A stretch of DNA of 64,000 bases from contig CBDFNK010000023.1 of assembly GCA_965250205.1 (NCBI GenBank), positions 496,001 through 560,000 on the forward strand. Direction: 5' to 3'. How positions within the stretch are numbered: position 1 is the first letter of the stretch; each line of letters opens with the position of its first letter. This document shows positions 51,915-61,160 of the stretch, piece after piece. A program made the translations under genes and the position numbers. The DNA is from JAHZKN01 sp965250205 (lineage in GTDB: Bacteria > Pseudomonadota > Alphaproteobacteria > Rhizobiales > Hyphomicrobiaceae). The notes under the pieces are model-generated. The model worked only from the letters and a program-made list of their open reading frames with translations, ran no database searches and was not told the DNA's origin.

Positions 51915-53686
51915 ACCGTATATTCCATTATTGTTTCGACTTGATCGCTGGTGACGGAGCCTGCACCGCGCATGATGATCGCACCAAGACCTTGGGTTTT
52001 GGGAAGAATGCTTTCGCAATAAAAACGGGCGAGTGCGACAGAGCGGGGTGAGAATTCACTGTTGATAACACACTGACAGAGATAGTGAGCACCCACGGCC
52101 AAACCAAACAGCTCCAAATAAGGTGTTGCCATCGCAAGAGCGGCCTCGCGATCTGATGCGATATTTTTTGCAATCCACGCTGTCGCCTCTCCAAGAACCT
52201 CAACCGCAACACCAAGATTATCGCCTGTGGTGCCGAGGTCAGACCGGTCAATCGCCTGCACGGCAGCGACACCTTCTGCGATCTCTGTAAGGAGTTGGCG
52301 CATCACCTCACCGCCTTCGAGCGGCAACTTGCGGAAGATCAAGTCCATAGCCTGGATGCCGTTGGTGCCTTCGTAGATCGGTAGAATGCGCGCATCGCGG
52401 TAGTATTGAGCAGCACCTGTTTCTTCAACAAATCCCATGCCGCCATGAATTTGCACGCCGAGCGAGGACACCCTGCATCCGATATCGGTCGAGAAAGCTT
52501 TAGCGATGGGTGTCAGCAAAGCAACCTTGTGTCCTGCAGCCGTACGCGCATCGTCATCTTTTGCGCGATGCATCAGATCTGTCTCACGCGCAACAACAAA
52601 ACAGATGCAACGTGCCGCTTGCGTCAGCGCCGACATCTCCAAAACCATACGGCGCACGTCGGGATGAACTGCAATCGGGTCCATCTCTGGACCCTTGGAG
52701 TTCAGCCCGCGACCTTGCTTGCGATCACGCGCATACGCCAAGGCATGTTGACGGGCACGCTCGGCAACCGCAACACCTTGCACACCAACAGCAAGGCGCG
52801 CAGCATTCATCATTATGAACATCGTCGCCAAGCCACGATTTTCTTCGCCAACAAGATAGCCAATAGCACCGCCATTGTCGCCATACTGCATGACACAGGT
52901 TGGGCTTCCATGAATGCCTAGTTTATGCTCCACGCCGGTGCACACCACATCATTGCGCGCACCTAAAGACCCGTCATCGTTGACCAAGAACTTTGGCACC
53001 AGGAACAACGAGATGCCTTTTGTACCAGAAGGAGCATCCGGCATACGGGCCAACACCATGTGTATGATGTTATTCGCCATGTCATGCTCGCCATAACTGA
53101 TAAAAATTTTGGTACCAGATATTAGATAACTACCATCGCTTTGAGACACAGCTTTGGCTTTGATCGCATTGAGGTCAGAACCGGCTTGCGACTCCGTAAG
53201 ATTCATCGTGCCGGTCCATTCACCAGACACCATCTTGGGAAGATACCTATCTTTGAGCGCATCAGAGCCCGCCGTGTGCAAGCTATCAATGGCACCGTTG
53301 GTCAACAAAGGACAGACACCGAATGCAAGGTTGGCTGAGTTCCAAAGCTCGCAGACCGCCATCGCGATCGTGGTTGGCAAACCTTGCCCGCCATAGGCTT
53401 CCTCGCACGGCAAAGCCGTCCAACCGGCGTCTGCAAACTGCTGATAGGCTTGTTTATAACCAGCTGGCGTGGTCACCACGCCATCAGCCAGTTTGACACC
53501 CGCCCGGTCGCCAACCGAGTTCAGCGGCTCAAGGACTTCTGAAGAGAATTTACCCGCCTCTTGCAGGATCGCGACAATGGTGTCTTCATCGAGCTCACCA
53601 AGCACACCGTCTGCAATCAGGGCATCTAGACCAGCGGCACCCTTGAGCGCAGCCAAGATGTCGTTTACTGGAGCCTCGTACGGCAT
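51911..53686 (-). CDS. Acyl-CoA dehydrogenase, DmdC-like
   Basis: A 591-residue FAD acyl-CoA dehydrogenase, longer than short-chain enzymes and matching the DmdC size class. YEAPVNDILAAL starts the family's N-terminal extension. GTMNLTESQAGSDLNAIKAK binds FAD. IHGGMGFVEETGAAQYYRDARILPIYEGTNGIQA holds the flavin and catalytic region, with Glu in IYEGTNGIQ. DmdC oxidises methylmercaptopropionyl-CoA in DMSP breakdown, but many paralogues of this family use other acyl-CoAs. Coupled to the crotonase gene. Confidence 0.85.
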   Translation of the reverse strand: MPYEAPVNDILAALKGAAGLDALIADGVLGELDEDTIVAILQEAGKFSSEVLEPLNSVGDRAGVKLADGVVTTPAGYKQAYQQFADAGWTALPCEEAYGGQGLPTTIAMAVCELWNSANLAFGVCPLLTNGAIDSLHTAGSDALKDRYLPKMVSGEWTGTMNLTESQAGSDLNAIKAKAVSQSDGSYLISGTKIFISYGEHDMANNIIHMVLARMPDAPSGTKGISLFLVPKFLVNDDGSLGARNDVVCTGVEHKLGIHGSPTCVMQYGDNGGAIGYLVGEENRGLATMFIMMNAARLAVGVQGVAVAERARQHALAYARDRKQGRGLNSKGPEMDPIAVHPDVRRMVLEMSALTQAARCICFVVARETDLMHRAKDDDARTAAGHKVALLTPIAKAFSTDIGCRVSSLGVQIHGGMGFVEETGAAQYYRDARILPIYEGTNGIQAMDLIFRKLPLEGGEVMRQLLTEIAEGVAAVQAIDRSDLGTTGDNLGVAVEVLGEATAWIAKNIASDREAALAMATPYLELFGLAVGAHYLCQCVINSEFSPRSVALARFYCESILPKTQGLGAIIMRGAGSVTSDQVETIMEYTV

Positions 53687-53801
53687 AAACCCTCACCACT
53701 TATCAAAAATGCCAATCTCGGTTCATCGTGTCATTTGGTTCACCTTGAACATACCGGCATTCCAAGCTGACGCAATGGTCAACAAGGCACCTTCACCAAC
53801 A

Positions 53802-54770
53802 ATGGCGATCATCCCAGCCGATCAAGAGGGCATTGCAAAAGCGACTTCAGCGCTGAAGGACGGCCAACTCGTCGCGTTCCCAACGGAAACCGTGTACGGC
53901 CTAGGTGGCGACGCGTTGAACCCAGACGCCGTCGCGCGCATCTTTGCGACCAAAGCGCGGCCGAGTTTTAATCCGCTGATTATTCATGTTGCAGATCTAG
54001 CAACGGCCGAACGATTTGGTACGTTCAGCGCAACGGCGCGTGCGCTGGCCAAACACTTTTGGCCAGGGGCATTGACACTTGTCGTACCCCTCAAATCCAA
54101 CAGAGGTATTGCCGACCTTGTCACCGCAGGCCTTGAGACGATTGCAATTCGGGTCCCGGAGCATGATGTCGCTCAAAATCTATTGCGCGCCGTAGGGCGC
54201 CCACTTGCAGCACCGTCTGCCAATCGATCAGGTGCGGTCTCGCCAACCTCTCCCGCCCACGTTGCATCTGATTTGGGTCATGACTTTGCGCTGATTTTGG
54301 ATGGCGGGGCGACATCTGTTGGACTTGAGAGCACAGTAGTTGCAGTAGATGGTGACAACGTCACTCTTCTCAGACCCGGTGGGGTCCCACGCCAAGCCAT
54401 TGAAAGCCATCTTGGGTCAGCACTGCGTTCGGCTTCTAAAGCAACAACAACCCCACAATCACCCGGACAATTGGCAAGCCATTATGCACCGCGGGCAGCT
54501 GTGCGATTGAATGCTACCGCGCTCAAACCGGGTGAAGCACTTCTCTCATTTGGCCCGAATGCACCTCAGACAGAGGCACCCTCCTTTAACCTCAGTGTGT
54601 CCGGTGACGTGACAGAAGCCGCAGTCAATCTGTTCGCTGCCCTGCGCGCGTTGGATAGCAGCGGAGTTCGCACGATTGCTGTCATGACAATCCCGGAACA
54701 CGGCCTTGGCGAAGCCATTAACGACCGACTATGCCGCGCAGCCGCACCGCGACCGGTGCCAGAAAGTTAA
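53802..54770 (+). CDS. tsaC: L-threonylcarbamoyladenylate synthase
   Basis: Makes threonylcarbamoyl-AMP for t6A37 of tRNA. The protein is 322 residues, the long Sua5 form. The YrdC domain has VAFPTETVYGLGGDA near residue 25, KARPSFNPLIIHV, KHFWPGALTLVV and PSANRSGAVSPTSP. A short linker with SPGQLASHYAPRA leads to the C-terminal Sua5 domain, SRGE-like in SFGP and ending RLCRAAAPRPVP. The frame is open further upstream; ATG at 53775 is an alternative start. It is divergent from the acyl-CoA dehydrogenase gene (115 bp between starts). Confidence 0.92.
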   Translation: MAIIPADQEGIAKATSALKDGQLVAFPTETVYGLGGDALNPDAVARIFATKARPSFNPLIIHVADLATAERFGTFSATARALAKHFWPGALTLVVPLKSNRGIADLVTAGLETIAIRVPEHDVAQNLLRAVGRPLAAPSANRSGAVSPTSPAHVASDLGHDFALILDGGATSVGLESTVVAVDGDNVTLLRPGGVPRQAIESHLGSALRSASKATTTPQSPGQLASHYAPRAAVRLNATALKPGEALLSFGPNAPQTEAPSFNLSVSGDVTEAAVNLFAALRALDSSGVRTIAVMTIPEHGLGEAINDRLCRAAAPRPVPES

Positions 54771-54867
54771 GGACATGCCCAATTGTCCTCAAAGACATTT
54801 TCATTGTGCCCAGTCTTCGATTAAGGTTCCGGCACACGTTACCGCATCCTCCAACAATTTCTGACCC

Positions 54868-56307
54868 ATGATAGTCTCGCAACCTACCCTCACCACGCCA
54901 GGCGCCGACACTCTTGCCCAGTTGATCGCCATCGTTGGTGAACGCTACGCGATTACAGATCCTACCGAGCAAGAACCCTATTTGACAGAATGGCGCCACC
55001 GCTACCGCGGAAAAACCCCTGTTGTGCTCAAACCGGGTTCTGTTGGCGAAGTGTCAGAGATTTTGAAACTCGCTAATGAAAAAGGTGTCGGCATCGTTAC
55101 CCAAGCGGGCAACACAGGCCTCGTCGGCGGGCAAATTGCCAGGCCTGTAGGCCAGGATGTTGTACTCTCCGTGACACGGCTCAATCAATTGCGCATGATC
55201 GACGTCGCCACACACCATATGGTTGTTGAGGCAGGTGTACCACTTGTCAAAGCGCAAGAACATGCGCGCAACGTAGGCCTCGATTTTCCATTGCGGATGG
55301 CATCAGAGGGTAGCGCCTGCATCGGCGGGGCCGTTGCTACAAACGCTGGCGGCGTTCACGTTCTGGCACACGGGTCGATGCGCGCCCTGACACTTGGCCT
55401 CGAAGTTGTGCTTGCAAACGGTGACATCTGGAATGGCCTGCGAACACTAAAAAAAGACAACACCGGCTATGATCTCAAAGATTTAATGGTGGGTTCAGAA
55501 GGCACATTGGGCGTCATTACCGCCGCCGCACTGAAACTCGTCACGCCACCCACCAGTGTCGCAACGGCACTTCTTGGCGTGACGACACTCGACAACGTCG
55601 CGACACTTTTTTCACGTCTTTCAGACAAACTCGGACCGCACTTGACTGCGTTTGAATTTATGGCCGATCAGGCACTCACGTTTGTTACTGACAACGTGCC
55701 GGACGCCCGCCTGCCATTTAGGAAAATATACCCGTGGACTGTTTTAATCGAAGTCTCAAGCGGTCGCGGCCCAGATGATGCCGACCAGGTTCTCGAACAC
55801 GCCTTAACCGATGAAACGGTTCTAGACTGCCTCAGTGACAGTGCGATTGCGACCTCAGACACGGCTGCCCAAGCGTTTTGGCAGTTGCGCGAAGCGATTT
55901 CTGAAGCGCAAAAGTACGGCGGTGGCAGCATCAAGCACGATATTTCTGTACCCGTGGAACGCATAGCCCAATTCATTCCTGCCGCCAACGCGCTTGTCGC
56001 CAAGCTATGCCCTGGAGCAAGGCCATGCCCGTTCGGCCACTTTGGTGATGGCAATATTCATTACAACGTCTCTCAACCGGCAACTGGCAATAAGGATGAC
56101 TTCCTTGCACACTGGGAGGACATGCAAACTGCAGTTCACGATCTCGTTCGAGAGTTTGACGGTTCAATTTCGGCTGAACACGGCATCGGCATCATGAAAC
56201 GGGAGGCGCTGGAACGCGCCAAGAGCGCAACCGAACTTGCAATGATGCGTTCGATAAAGCAGGCGCTCGACCCAAGAGGGATTCTAAACCCCGGCAAAGT
56301 GCTTTAG
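54868..56307 (+). CDS. FAD-linked oxidase, D-2-hydroxyglutarate dehydrogenase-like
   Basis: A 479-residue flavoprotein of the VAO/GlcD type. The FAD-binding half has VVLKPGSVGEVSEILKLANE, QAGNTGLVGGQIA near residue 95 and ASEGSACIGGAVATNAGGVH near 145. NTGYDLKDLMVGSEGTLGVI is another FAD loop. The C-terminal cap has PFGHFGDGNIHYNV (metal-site histidines) and SAEHGIGIMKREAL. This set of motifs fits D-2-hydroxyglutarate or D-lactate dehydrogenases. It lies 97 nt after tsaC on the same strand. Confidence 0.87.
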   Translation: MIVSQPTLTTPGADTLAQLIAIVGERYAITDPTEQEPYLTEWRHRYRGKTPVVLKPGSVGEVSEILKLANEKGVGIVTQAGNTGLVGGQIARPVGQDVVLSVTRLNQLRMIDVATHHMVVEAGVPLVKAQEHARNVGLDFPLRMASEGSACIGGAVATNAGGVHVLAHGSMRALTLGLEVVLANGDIWNGLRTLKKDNTGYDLKDLMVGSEGTLGVITAAALKLVTPPTSVATALLGVTTLDNVATLFSRLSDKLGPHLTAFEFMADQALTFVTDNVPDARLPFRKIYPWTVLIEVSSGRGPDDADQVLEHALTDETVLDCLSDSAIATSDTAAQAFWQLREAISEAQKYGGGSIKHDISVPVERIAQFIPAANALVAKLCPGARPCPFGHFGDGNIHYNVSQPATGNKDDFLAHWEDMQTAVHDLVREFDGSISAEHGIGIMKREALERAKSATELAMMRSIKQALDPRGILNPGKVL

Positions 56308-56337
56308 TCCGACCCTGTTTTTTTGATAAAAAGCACC

Positions 56338-57150
56338 CTACCAAACACCGCGCGTGACGCCATTAAAGAGGTATGTCCAAAGCGTTGGCGGAAACCAATG
56401 TTTAGACGGCAAGTCCACCTGCTTTGGATTGAGACGCCCTTGCATGGCATCGTTCAATGCTTGGGCAAACAAGGGCAGCGCATGCGCCGCCTGAAGGTGC
56501 TGGTAGGTTGCAATGCTGTCAGAATCGGAAAATGCAACGCGCGTTTGATAGAGAATACTGCCGGTATCTACGCCTTGATCAACCAAATGGATTGTCACCC
56601 CGGCATGATCAGGATCACCAGACGCAAGGGCCCAGTAGCATGGATGTTGGCCGCGGTACTTCGGGTTGATACCCGCATGATAATTGACAAACGGTGCGCG
56701 CGCTGCCTCCAGCGTTGCCTTTTTTAAAATCCGCGTGCCATAGACTGCCACAACATCAGGATTGATTTTAGCCAGCAGAACTTGGCAGGCCTCTGAGTTT
56801 ACAGAAGGCACCTCGTGGATCACTACATCTTGGTTGGGCACAGGATTGAGCCCATAGCGAACCCAAATTTCACGACACTGCACATCCCCTTTTACGAACA
56901 CGCGCTGCACCAACCCGAAAGCCATCTGTCCAAGCGCCACCGGCCAGCCGAGCAAACGGGCGCGCCGCTTAATCACAGCCACTTTTGTTTCTGGCACCTC
57001 TCGTATGACGGTAACCGATCCAAGGCGTTCGGTGAGGCCGTTAACGATAATCTCTGATAAAGGACCACCGGCCACCATCAGCACGATGTTTTGCCCACCT
57101 GGTAATTTTTCAGAGTGGCATTGTGATCGAGATATAGGTTCAGGTACCAT
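56338..57150 (-). CDS. Formyltransferase-fold protein
   Basis: A 270-residue protein with the formyltransferase core. ADVVAVYGTRILKK-type strands precede FVNYHAGINPKYRGQHPCYW, where the Asn and His of the formyl-transfer site lie. VTIHLVDQGVDTGSILYQ supplies the catalytic Asp. There is no C-terminal tRNA-binding (Fmt) domain; instead a variable N-terminal half (REVPETKVAVIKRRARLLGW) is present. The fold suggests a sugar or amine formyltransferase, or a similar hydrolase. No sugar-nucleotide genes are next to it, so no pathway is assigned. Confidence 0.78.
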   Translation of the reverse strand: MVPEPISRSQCHSEKLPGGQNIVLMVAGGPLSEIIVNGLTERLGSVTVIREVPETKVAVIKRRARLLGWPVALGQMAFGLVQRVFVKGDVQCREIWVRYGLNPVPNQDVVIHEVPSVNSEACQVLLAKINPDVVAVYGTRILKKATLEAARAPFVNYHAGINPKYRGQHPCYWALASGDPDHAGVTIHLVDQGVDTGSILYQTRVAFSDSDSIATYQHLQAAHALPLFAQALNDAMQGRLNPKQVDLPSKHWFPPTLWTYLFNGVTRGVW

Positions 57151-57282
57151 GATTGGGCTTCCTATCGCTTAAATTGAGAGCGTACTTAAAATCTAAACGC
57201 AAAATCTGCGCCAAAGCCAAAGCTTGAGCGCAGAAATTAACCGTCTTAATGCTGTGCTGAACGCACCCCGGTTGGAAGCCGC

Positions 57283-58836
57283 CTAAACGGAGCGGTTCTC
57301 TGTTGGTGAAATGGGAGGCGTCTCGCGATATCCGCACTGAAACGCTTTTAGTTCCTCTTCCACACGTGCAGCTTGCGATGGCCAGCTATGGGCAATCCAA
57401 TCATCGGTGCCAAACAGCCAATACCATAGACGATTGCGGCGATGATAGCGCTCGACCGTCACCTTGTGCAGGCGCTCAATCGTCGTTGACATACCGTTAA
57501 CACGGTCTTCGGTGTCACCGCGCCAATTACTAACCGCATCTGCCAAGGTATGTTGATTGGCATTGAGTTTCATCAATGCGTCGTGCACTTCTGAGAGACT
57601 ATCACCTGAAAGCCCCGTAACCGAGCCCGATGAGATCGAAACACGCTTTATTGAAGATTCCAGATCGTCAATACGATCTGTCAACGAATTGACAGCCGTA
57701 GAGACTGCCCCCTGACGACTATCAAGAGCTTGCTGCAAATCATCCAAACGCTTTGCAATCGGCGTCACAATAGCGCGAACCTGGCTGCCAATCACTTCTG
57801 TCGATGCTTTGCCATCGCCAAAGGCACCACGAAGACGCGTTGCAATCTTGTCGGATAAGGTATCGGACGAGCTACCATCATGCGTCAGCAGCGCCTTTTC
57901 CATATTCTCAAGACGCTTTGCCAATGGGCCGAGGTCAGCAACTTCGCCACCAGCGCCATTCATAGCAGTTTCAAAAATGTCAAAACGTGCCTCAAGAGAC
58001 CGCTCAAAATTCGCCAGCCGCTCGTTGAGAGCACGGGCCGTCTTATCAAGGTCGTCCGAGATCATACCAGAAGGATTTGACAGACCACCACGTACGTCGG
58101 AGTGCAGGCTCTGCAGCATTTGCGAAAACGTTTCACGCTCATCAGCAAGGTCATGCGACAGACCGCGCACCATCTGTTCAAGTTGATTGAGACGATTGTT
58201 TTGCATCGTATCAACCGGAGTTGGCCGCGGCTCGGGAGCCCGTGGCATGCTTGTCTCGTTGACGTAATACGCAGGCACCATACGGACCTGTTCGCGCGGC
58301 ACTTCATAGCCTGAGTACCGTGGCTCAGGGGAATAATTTTCTGGCGGGGCCAAATGACGATGTAGCAATTCCAAGCCACGCAATCCTGGCTCTAGATCTA
58401 TCATCACATGCAATAAATCTTTGACGCCTGCAGGCGTTTCATGGCTGCTGGCAACTTGACTTGCTTTTCTAAGAACAATTTCCAGCTCTTCCGAACGCCG
58501 TGGACGCGCCTTGCCATTGGGCAGCCCAACCGGAATATCGCTGGCAATAACAGTTGCGGTTTCACGACGCAAAGCCAGCTCTCGAATGCCGTGCGATTTC
58601 AAAACTTGCGCAGCAGCATCGACGCGCGTCAGGGCGTGCAACAAATGTTCAAGTCGGACTTCCGACGCACGGTGGGCAAGTGCAACCTCATAGGCATGAT
58701 TGCAACAGCTGAGAACAGTGTCATCCACCCAAATCGGCCCGTCGTGACGACCCAATACAACCTCGCCGGGGAAGTTGCCTGAAGCGCCTCTTGCCTGAGG
58801 CGTCCTGAGGTCCAGATCCTCGCCTCGATAACTCAT
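57283..58836 (-). CDS. Clp-N-domain and coiled-coil protein
   Basis: A 517-residue protein. The start at 58836 (MSYRGEDLDLRTP) has GAGGAG 9 nt upstream; 19 more codons are open upstream. Residues about 35-170 resemble a double Clp N-terminal repeat (ALAHRASEVRLEHLLHALTR and LRKASQVASSHETPAGVKDL), as in ClpA/ClpB, but no AAA+ module follows. From residue 200 to 470 there is a long coiled coil with many heptads (NRLNQLEQMVRGLSHDLADE onward). A short Trp/Arg-rich end (RRNRLWYWLFGTDDW) follows. No membrane segments are clear. The function is unknown. Confidence 0.7.
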   Translation of the reverse strand: MSYRGEDLDLRTPQARGASGNFPGEVVLGRHDGPIWVDDTVLSCCNHAYEVALAHRASEVRLEHLLHALTRVDAAAQVLKSHGIRELALRRETATVIASDIPVGLPNGKARPRRSEELEIVLRKASQVASSHETPAGVKDLLHVMIDLEPGLRGLELLHRHLAPPENYSPEPRYSGYEVPREQVRMVPAYYVNETSMPRAPEPRPTPVDTMQNNRLNQLEQMVRGLSHDLADERETFSQMLQSLHSDVRGGLSNPSGMISDDLDKTARALNERLANFERSLEARFDIFETAMNGAGGEVADLGPLAKRLENMEKALLTHDGSSSDTLSDKIATRLRGAFGDGKASTEVIGSQVRAIVTPIAKRLDDLQQALDSRQGAVSTAVNSLTDRIDDLESSIKRVSISSGSVTGLSGDSLSEVHDALMKLNANQHTLADAVSNWRGDTEDRVNGMSTTIERLHKVTVERYHRRNRLWYWLFGTDDWIAHSWPSQAARVEEELKAFQCGYRETPPISPTENRSV

Positions 58837-59235
58837 ACGCGTAAACTCCTCGTCTGCACTCAGATCACGTGGCCACAGGTCATACATTTCCAATGACTGT
58901 TGTCCACGCTTTGCAGGGCATGCTTAGCGCAACACGCGCCGGGCAAGAACACCTGCAATTATGTCGACACACTACCCGCAACCGAGGTCAACTGCGAGGG
59001 GTCAGACGGTCCATTGCGCAAAGTTGGTGAACACCCGGGACCGCGCCGCCTGATGAAGGCGTGTGCCACGAGCCCATTAACACACCGAACACGGCCCTTT
59101 TGCGTCATTCACCGCAGGATTCGGGCTCTCTCTTCCAAGTTACAGTACCCTGCCACGACAGGCGGCAGTAGCGTTAATTTTTAAGGCCGCACCCTATGTC
59201 ACCTAACCTCGCCGCCTAAAATGCACTACTTGGGT
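58837..59235. other. Intergenic region, nothing recognised
   Basis: About 400 bp between the Clp-N/coiled-coil gene (reading left) and the yedK end. A plus-strand frame at 58900-59184 has no ribosome binding site and a Cys/Pro/Arg-rich composition unlike protein. A perfect inverted repeat ACTTGGGT-tc-ACCCAAGT (59228-59245) spans the yedK stop and may serve as a weak terminator for it, though no T-run follows. Confidence 0.5.
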
Positions 59236-59916
59236 TCACCCAAGTGGCAACTCAAGCGGCTGTTGCACGTCGGCGAAGTCATTGTGCGGGTTATTGAGCT
59301 GACGACTGACCGCAATAATCTCAAGGGGCGGTGCTTTCGGCACATCGATCAGCGGCATTACATTGCGGCTCGAACCGGAGGTGCAATCGAGCCAGGTATC
59401 AAAATGTTCTGGCTCCAAGATCAGCGGCATGCGGTCGTGAATGCGCGACATCTCTGCTGACGCCGCGACAGTCAAAATGGCCATTGTTTCAACTTCGCTT
59501 CCATCTGCACCGAGCCAATCTTCCGAAAGACCAGCAAAGGCAAGCATCTGACCATCCTTGCGGCAGATGAGATGGGGCTGCTTGTCGCCCTTTGTCCCGG
59601 TCCATTCATAAAAGTCATCTGCTGGCACGATACAGCGACGATGGCGCAAGGCGGCACGAAACGATGGTTTTTTCGCTGCGGTTTCAGCACGCGCATTGAT
59701 CAGGGTTGAAAATTTTTCAGGCTCTTTGGCCCACGATGGAATAAGCCCCCATCGCACAAGGACAAACGCGCGGCTCCCTCTAATATCATTACGTACAATG
59801 GCGACGGGCTGTGTTGGCGCAATATTATAGCGTGGCGGGAAGTCGTGGTTGCCGGAATATCGAAACCACGCCCGAACGGCTTCTGGTGGAGATGTCAATG
59901 AATATCGCGCGCACAT
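59236..59916 (-). CDS. yedK: SOS response-associated peptidase / abasic-site crosslinker (YedK/HMCES)
   Basis: A 226-residue SRAP-domain protein. MCARY places the catalytic Cys at residue 2, where it forms a covalent bond with abasic sites in single-stranded DNA. The other family motifs are NIAPTQPVAIV, VRWGLIPSWA, INARAETAAKKPSFR, RCIVPADDFYEWTG and IHDRMPLILEP (with the active-site His). The start at 59916 is fixed by the need for Cys2, and AAGGGA lies upstream. No LexA box was looked for in detail. Confidence 0.95.
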   Translation of the reverse strand: MCARYSLTSPPEAVRAWFRYSGNHDFPPRYNIAPTQPVAIVRNDIRGSRAFVLVRWGLIPSWAKEPEKFSTLINARAETAAKKPSFRAALRHRRCIVPADDFYEWTGTKGDKQPHLICRKDGQMLAFAGLSEDWLGADGSEVETMAILTVAASAEMSRIHDRMPLILEPEHFDTWLDCTSGSSRNVMPLIDVPKAPPLEIIAVSRQLNNPHNDFADVQQPLELPLG

Positions 59917-60141
59917 AGCGCCGTCAGTCCCTTCTTGGCTGTTGTGTTGAGATCTATACCCAATTTTGCGGGTTCGAGAAGGCTGAGTTGTCAAAAAAAG
60001 TCCCGTTCCGGGTCTTAGCGCCGTGTCTTGGCCAGGAATCGGTGCTAGAGGACCAGACATAGGGCCGTCACAGCCTTGTTTGTCAAAAGCGTTAAGGCAA
60101 GCAATAAAGTGCGGCCAACTTTGGAGTTTAACTATCCCGGT

Positions 60142-60564
60142 ATGTCCGTCCCTCAAACATCGAGATTGCGTGCAGTTTCGCACCACCTGTTGAGTGCAGC
60201 ACTCGCGGTTGCGCTGCTCGTTACTTGTTCAGGTGTCGGACCTGCATCTGCGCAAAACAAAAACGCGCGCCCTTACGACCCGCAACTGTTTCGATTAGCG
60301 GAGATCTTAGGCGCCGTTCACTATCTGCGAGAGCTCTGTGATGCCGAGGAAGGTCAACAATGGCGAGGCCAGATGAAAGGGCTTTTAGACGCAGAAGGCG
60401 CAACAGCTGTGCGCCGCGCGCGGCTAACGCGCTCTTTCAACAATGGTTACCGCAGCTATTCCCGCACCTACGTCAACTGCACACCGTCGGCCAAGTCTGC
60501 TATTTCCAAATTCCTTACCCAAGGTGTGGAAATCAGCGAAACGTTGATCAAGGCCAAGCCTTAA
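60142..60564 (+). CDS. TIGR02301 family secreted protein
   Basis: A 140-residue exported protein. Residues 1-38 are a signal peptide (VSHHLLSAALAVALLVTCSG to SAQ). The mature part matches TIGR02301: PQLFRLAEILGAVHYLRELC, EEGQQWRGQMKGLLDAEGAT, RRARLTRSFNNGYRSYSRTY and a C-terminal VNCTPSA. Two cysteines (LRELC and VNC) probably form a disulfide. The family is confined to alphaproteobacteria and has no known function. The frame upstream of 60142 is not part of the protein. Confidence 0.88.
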   Translation: MSVPQTSRLRAVSHHLLSAALAVALLVTCSGVGPASAQNKNARPYDPQLFRLAEILGAVHYLRELCDAEEGQQWRGQMKGLLDAEGATAVRRARLTRSFNNGYRSYSRTYVNCTPSAKSAISKFLTQGVEISETLIKAKP

Positions 60565-60861
60565 CCAACCGGCACCGAACCGCGCCGTCCTCTCAAGTTG
60601 CCATTCTGTGATTTTGCGAGATGTCGTGCCAGTTCAGCATCAGGCCCGTAATGGTGTACACGGACACAGGTGTGGCTTGGCACAATGCCTCTTGGGACGG
60701 TTTACTGTGAATGTGTCCAATGGCTGTGCATCCATTAGCCTCGTGATAGCTGTCAATTGAAACAGCAATTCTGGTCAGACCTAAAGGTGCAAAATAACCG
60801 CGCCAAACCAGAGATAAATTCAGCATATGGGCATGACGCCTTGTGCCACTGGGGATGTGAA
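60565..60861. other. Intergenic region, nothing firm
   Basis: About 300 bp between two plus-strand genes. A minus-strand frame (60593-60910, 105 codons) is open but overlaps the next gene's start, has no ribosome binding site and matches nothing I know. No hairpin with a T-run is seen after the TIGR02301 gene. Confidence 0.4.
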
Positions 60862-61107
60862 ATGGAAAACACTCAAAACAATGACCACAATGATCCGAGC
60901 ATGCGCGCACTCAACCTAATCCTAGCTGCCTGGGATGAAGGTGCCGAAAGCGGTGTATCAGCAGAAAAAATGGCCTATGCCGCGTTATTCACTGCGTTGA
61001 CAGACTTGGTCAATCTCCATGGGGAAGACGCTGTGGTGAAACTGACCCGTGGCCTGGAACAACGCGTATTTTCTGGAGAGTTTACATTAGAACGCACATT
61101 GCAATAG
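60862..61107 (+). CDS. Small conserved-looking hypothetical protein
   Basis: An 81-residue protein starting MENTQNNDHNDPSMRALNLI, with GGGGATGTGA upstream. The body is helical and balanced: LAAWDEGAESGVSAEKMAYA, ALFTALTDLVNLHGEDAVVK, ending RVFSGEFTLERTLQ. The composition and lack of Cys or membrane segments suggest a small cytosolic protein. I cannot name the family. A frame reaching back to 60757 lacks a site. Confidence 0.68.
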   Translation: MENTQNNDHNDPSMRALNLILAAWDEGAESGVSAEKMAYAALFTALTDLVNLHGEDAVVKLTRGLEQRVFSGEFTLERTLQ

Positions 61108-61160
61108 GTCACGGCAGTGTTGGGCATTTCTATAAAAGCGGAACTTTGCAAAAAACAGGA

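Noticed and set aside
58900..59184. 94-codon plus-strand gene upstream of yedK
   Set aside because: No ribosome binding site; composition rich in Cys, Pro and Arg and unlike coding sequence here.
60593..60910. 105-codon minus-strand gene
   Set aside because: No ribosome binding site, overlaps the better-supported gene at 60862-61107, and no family is recognised.
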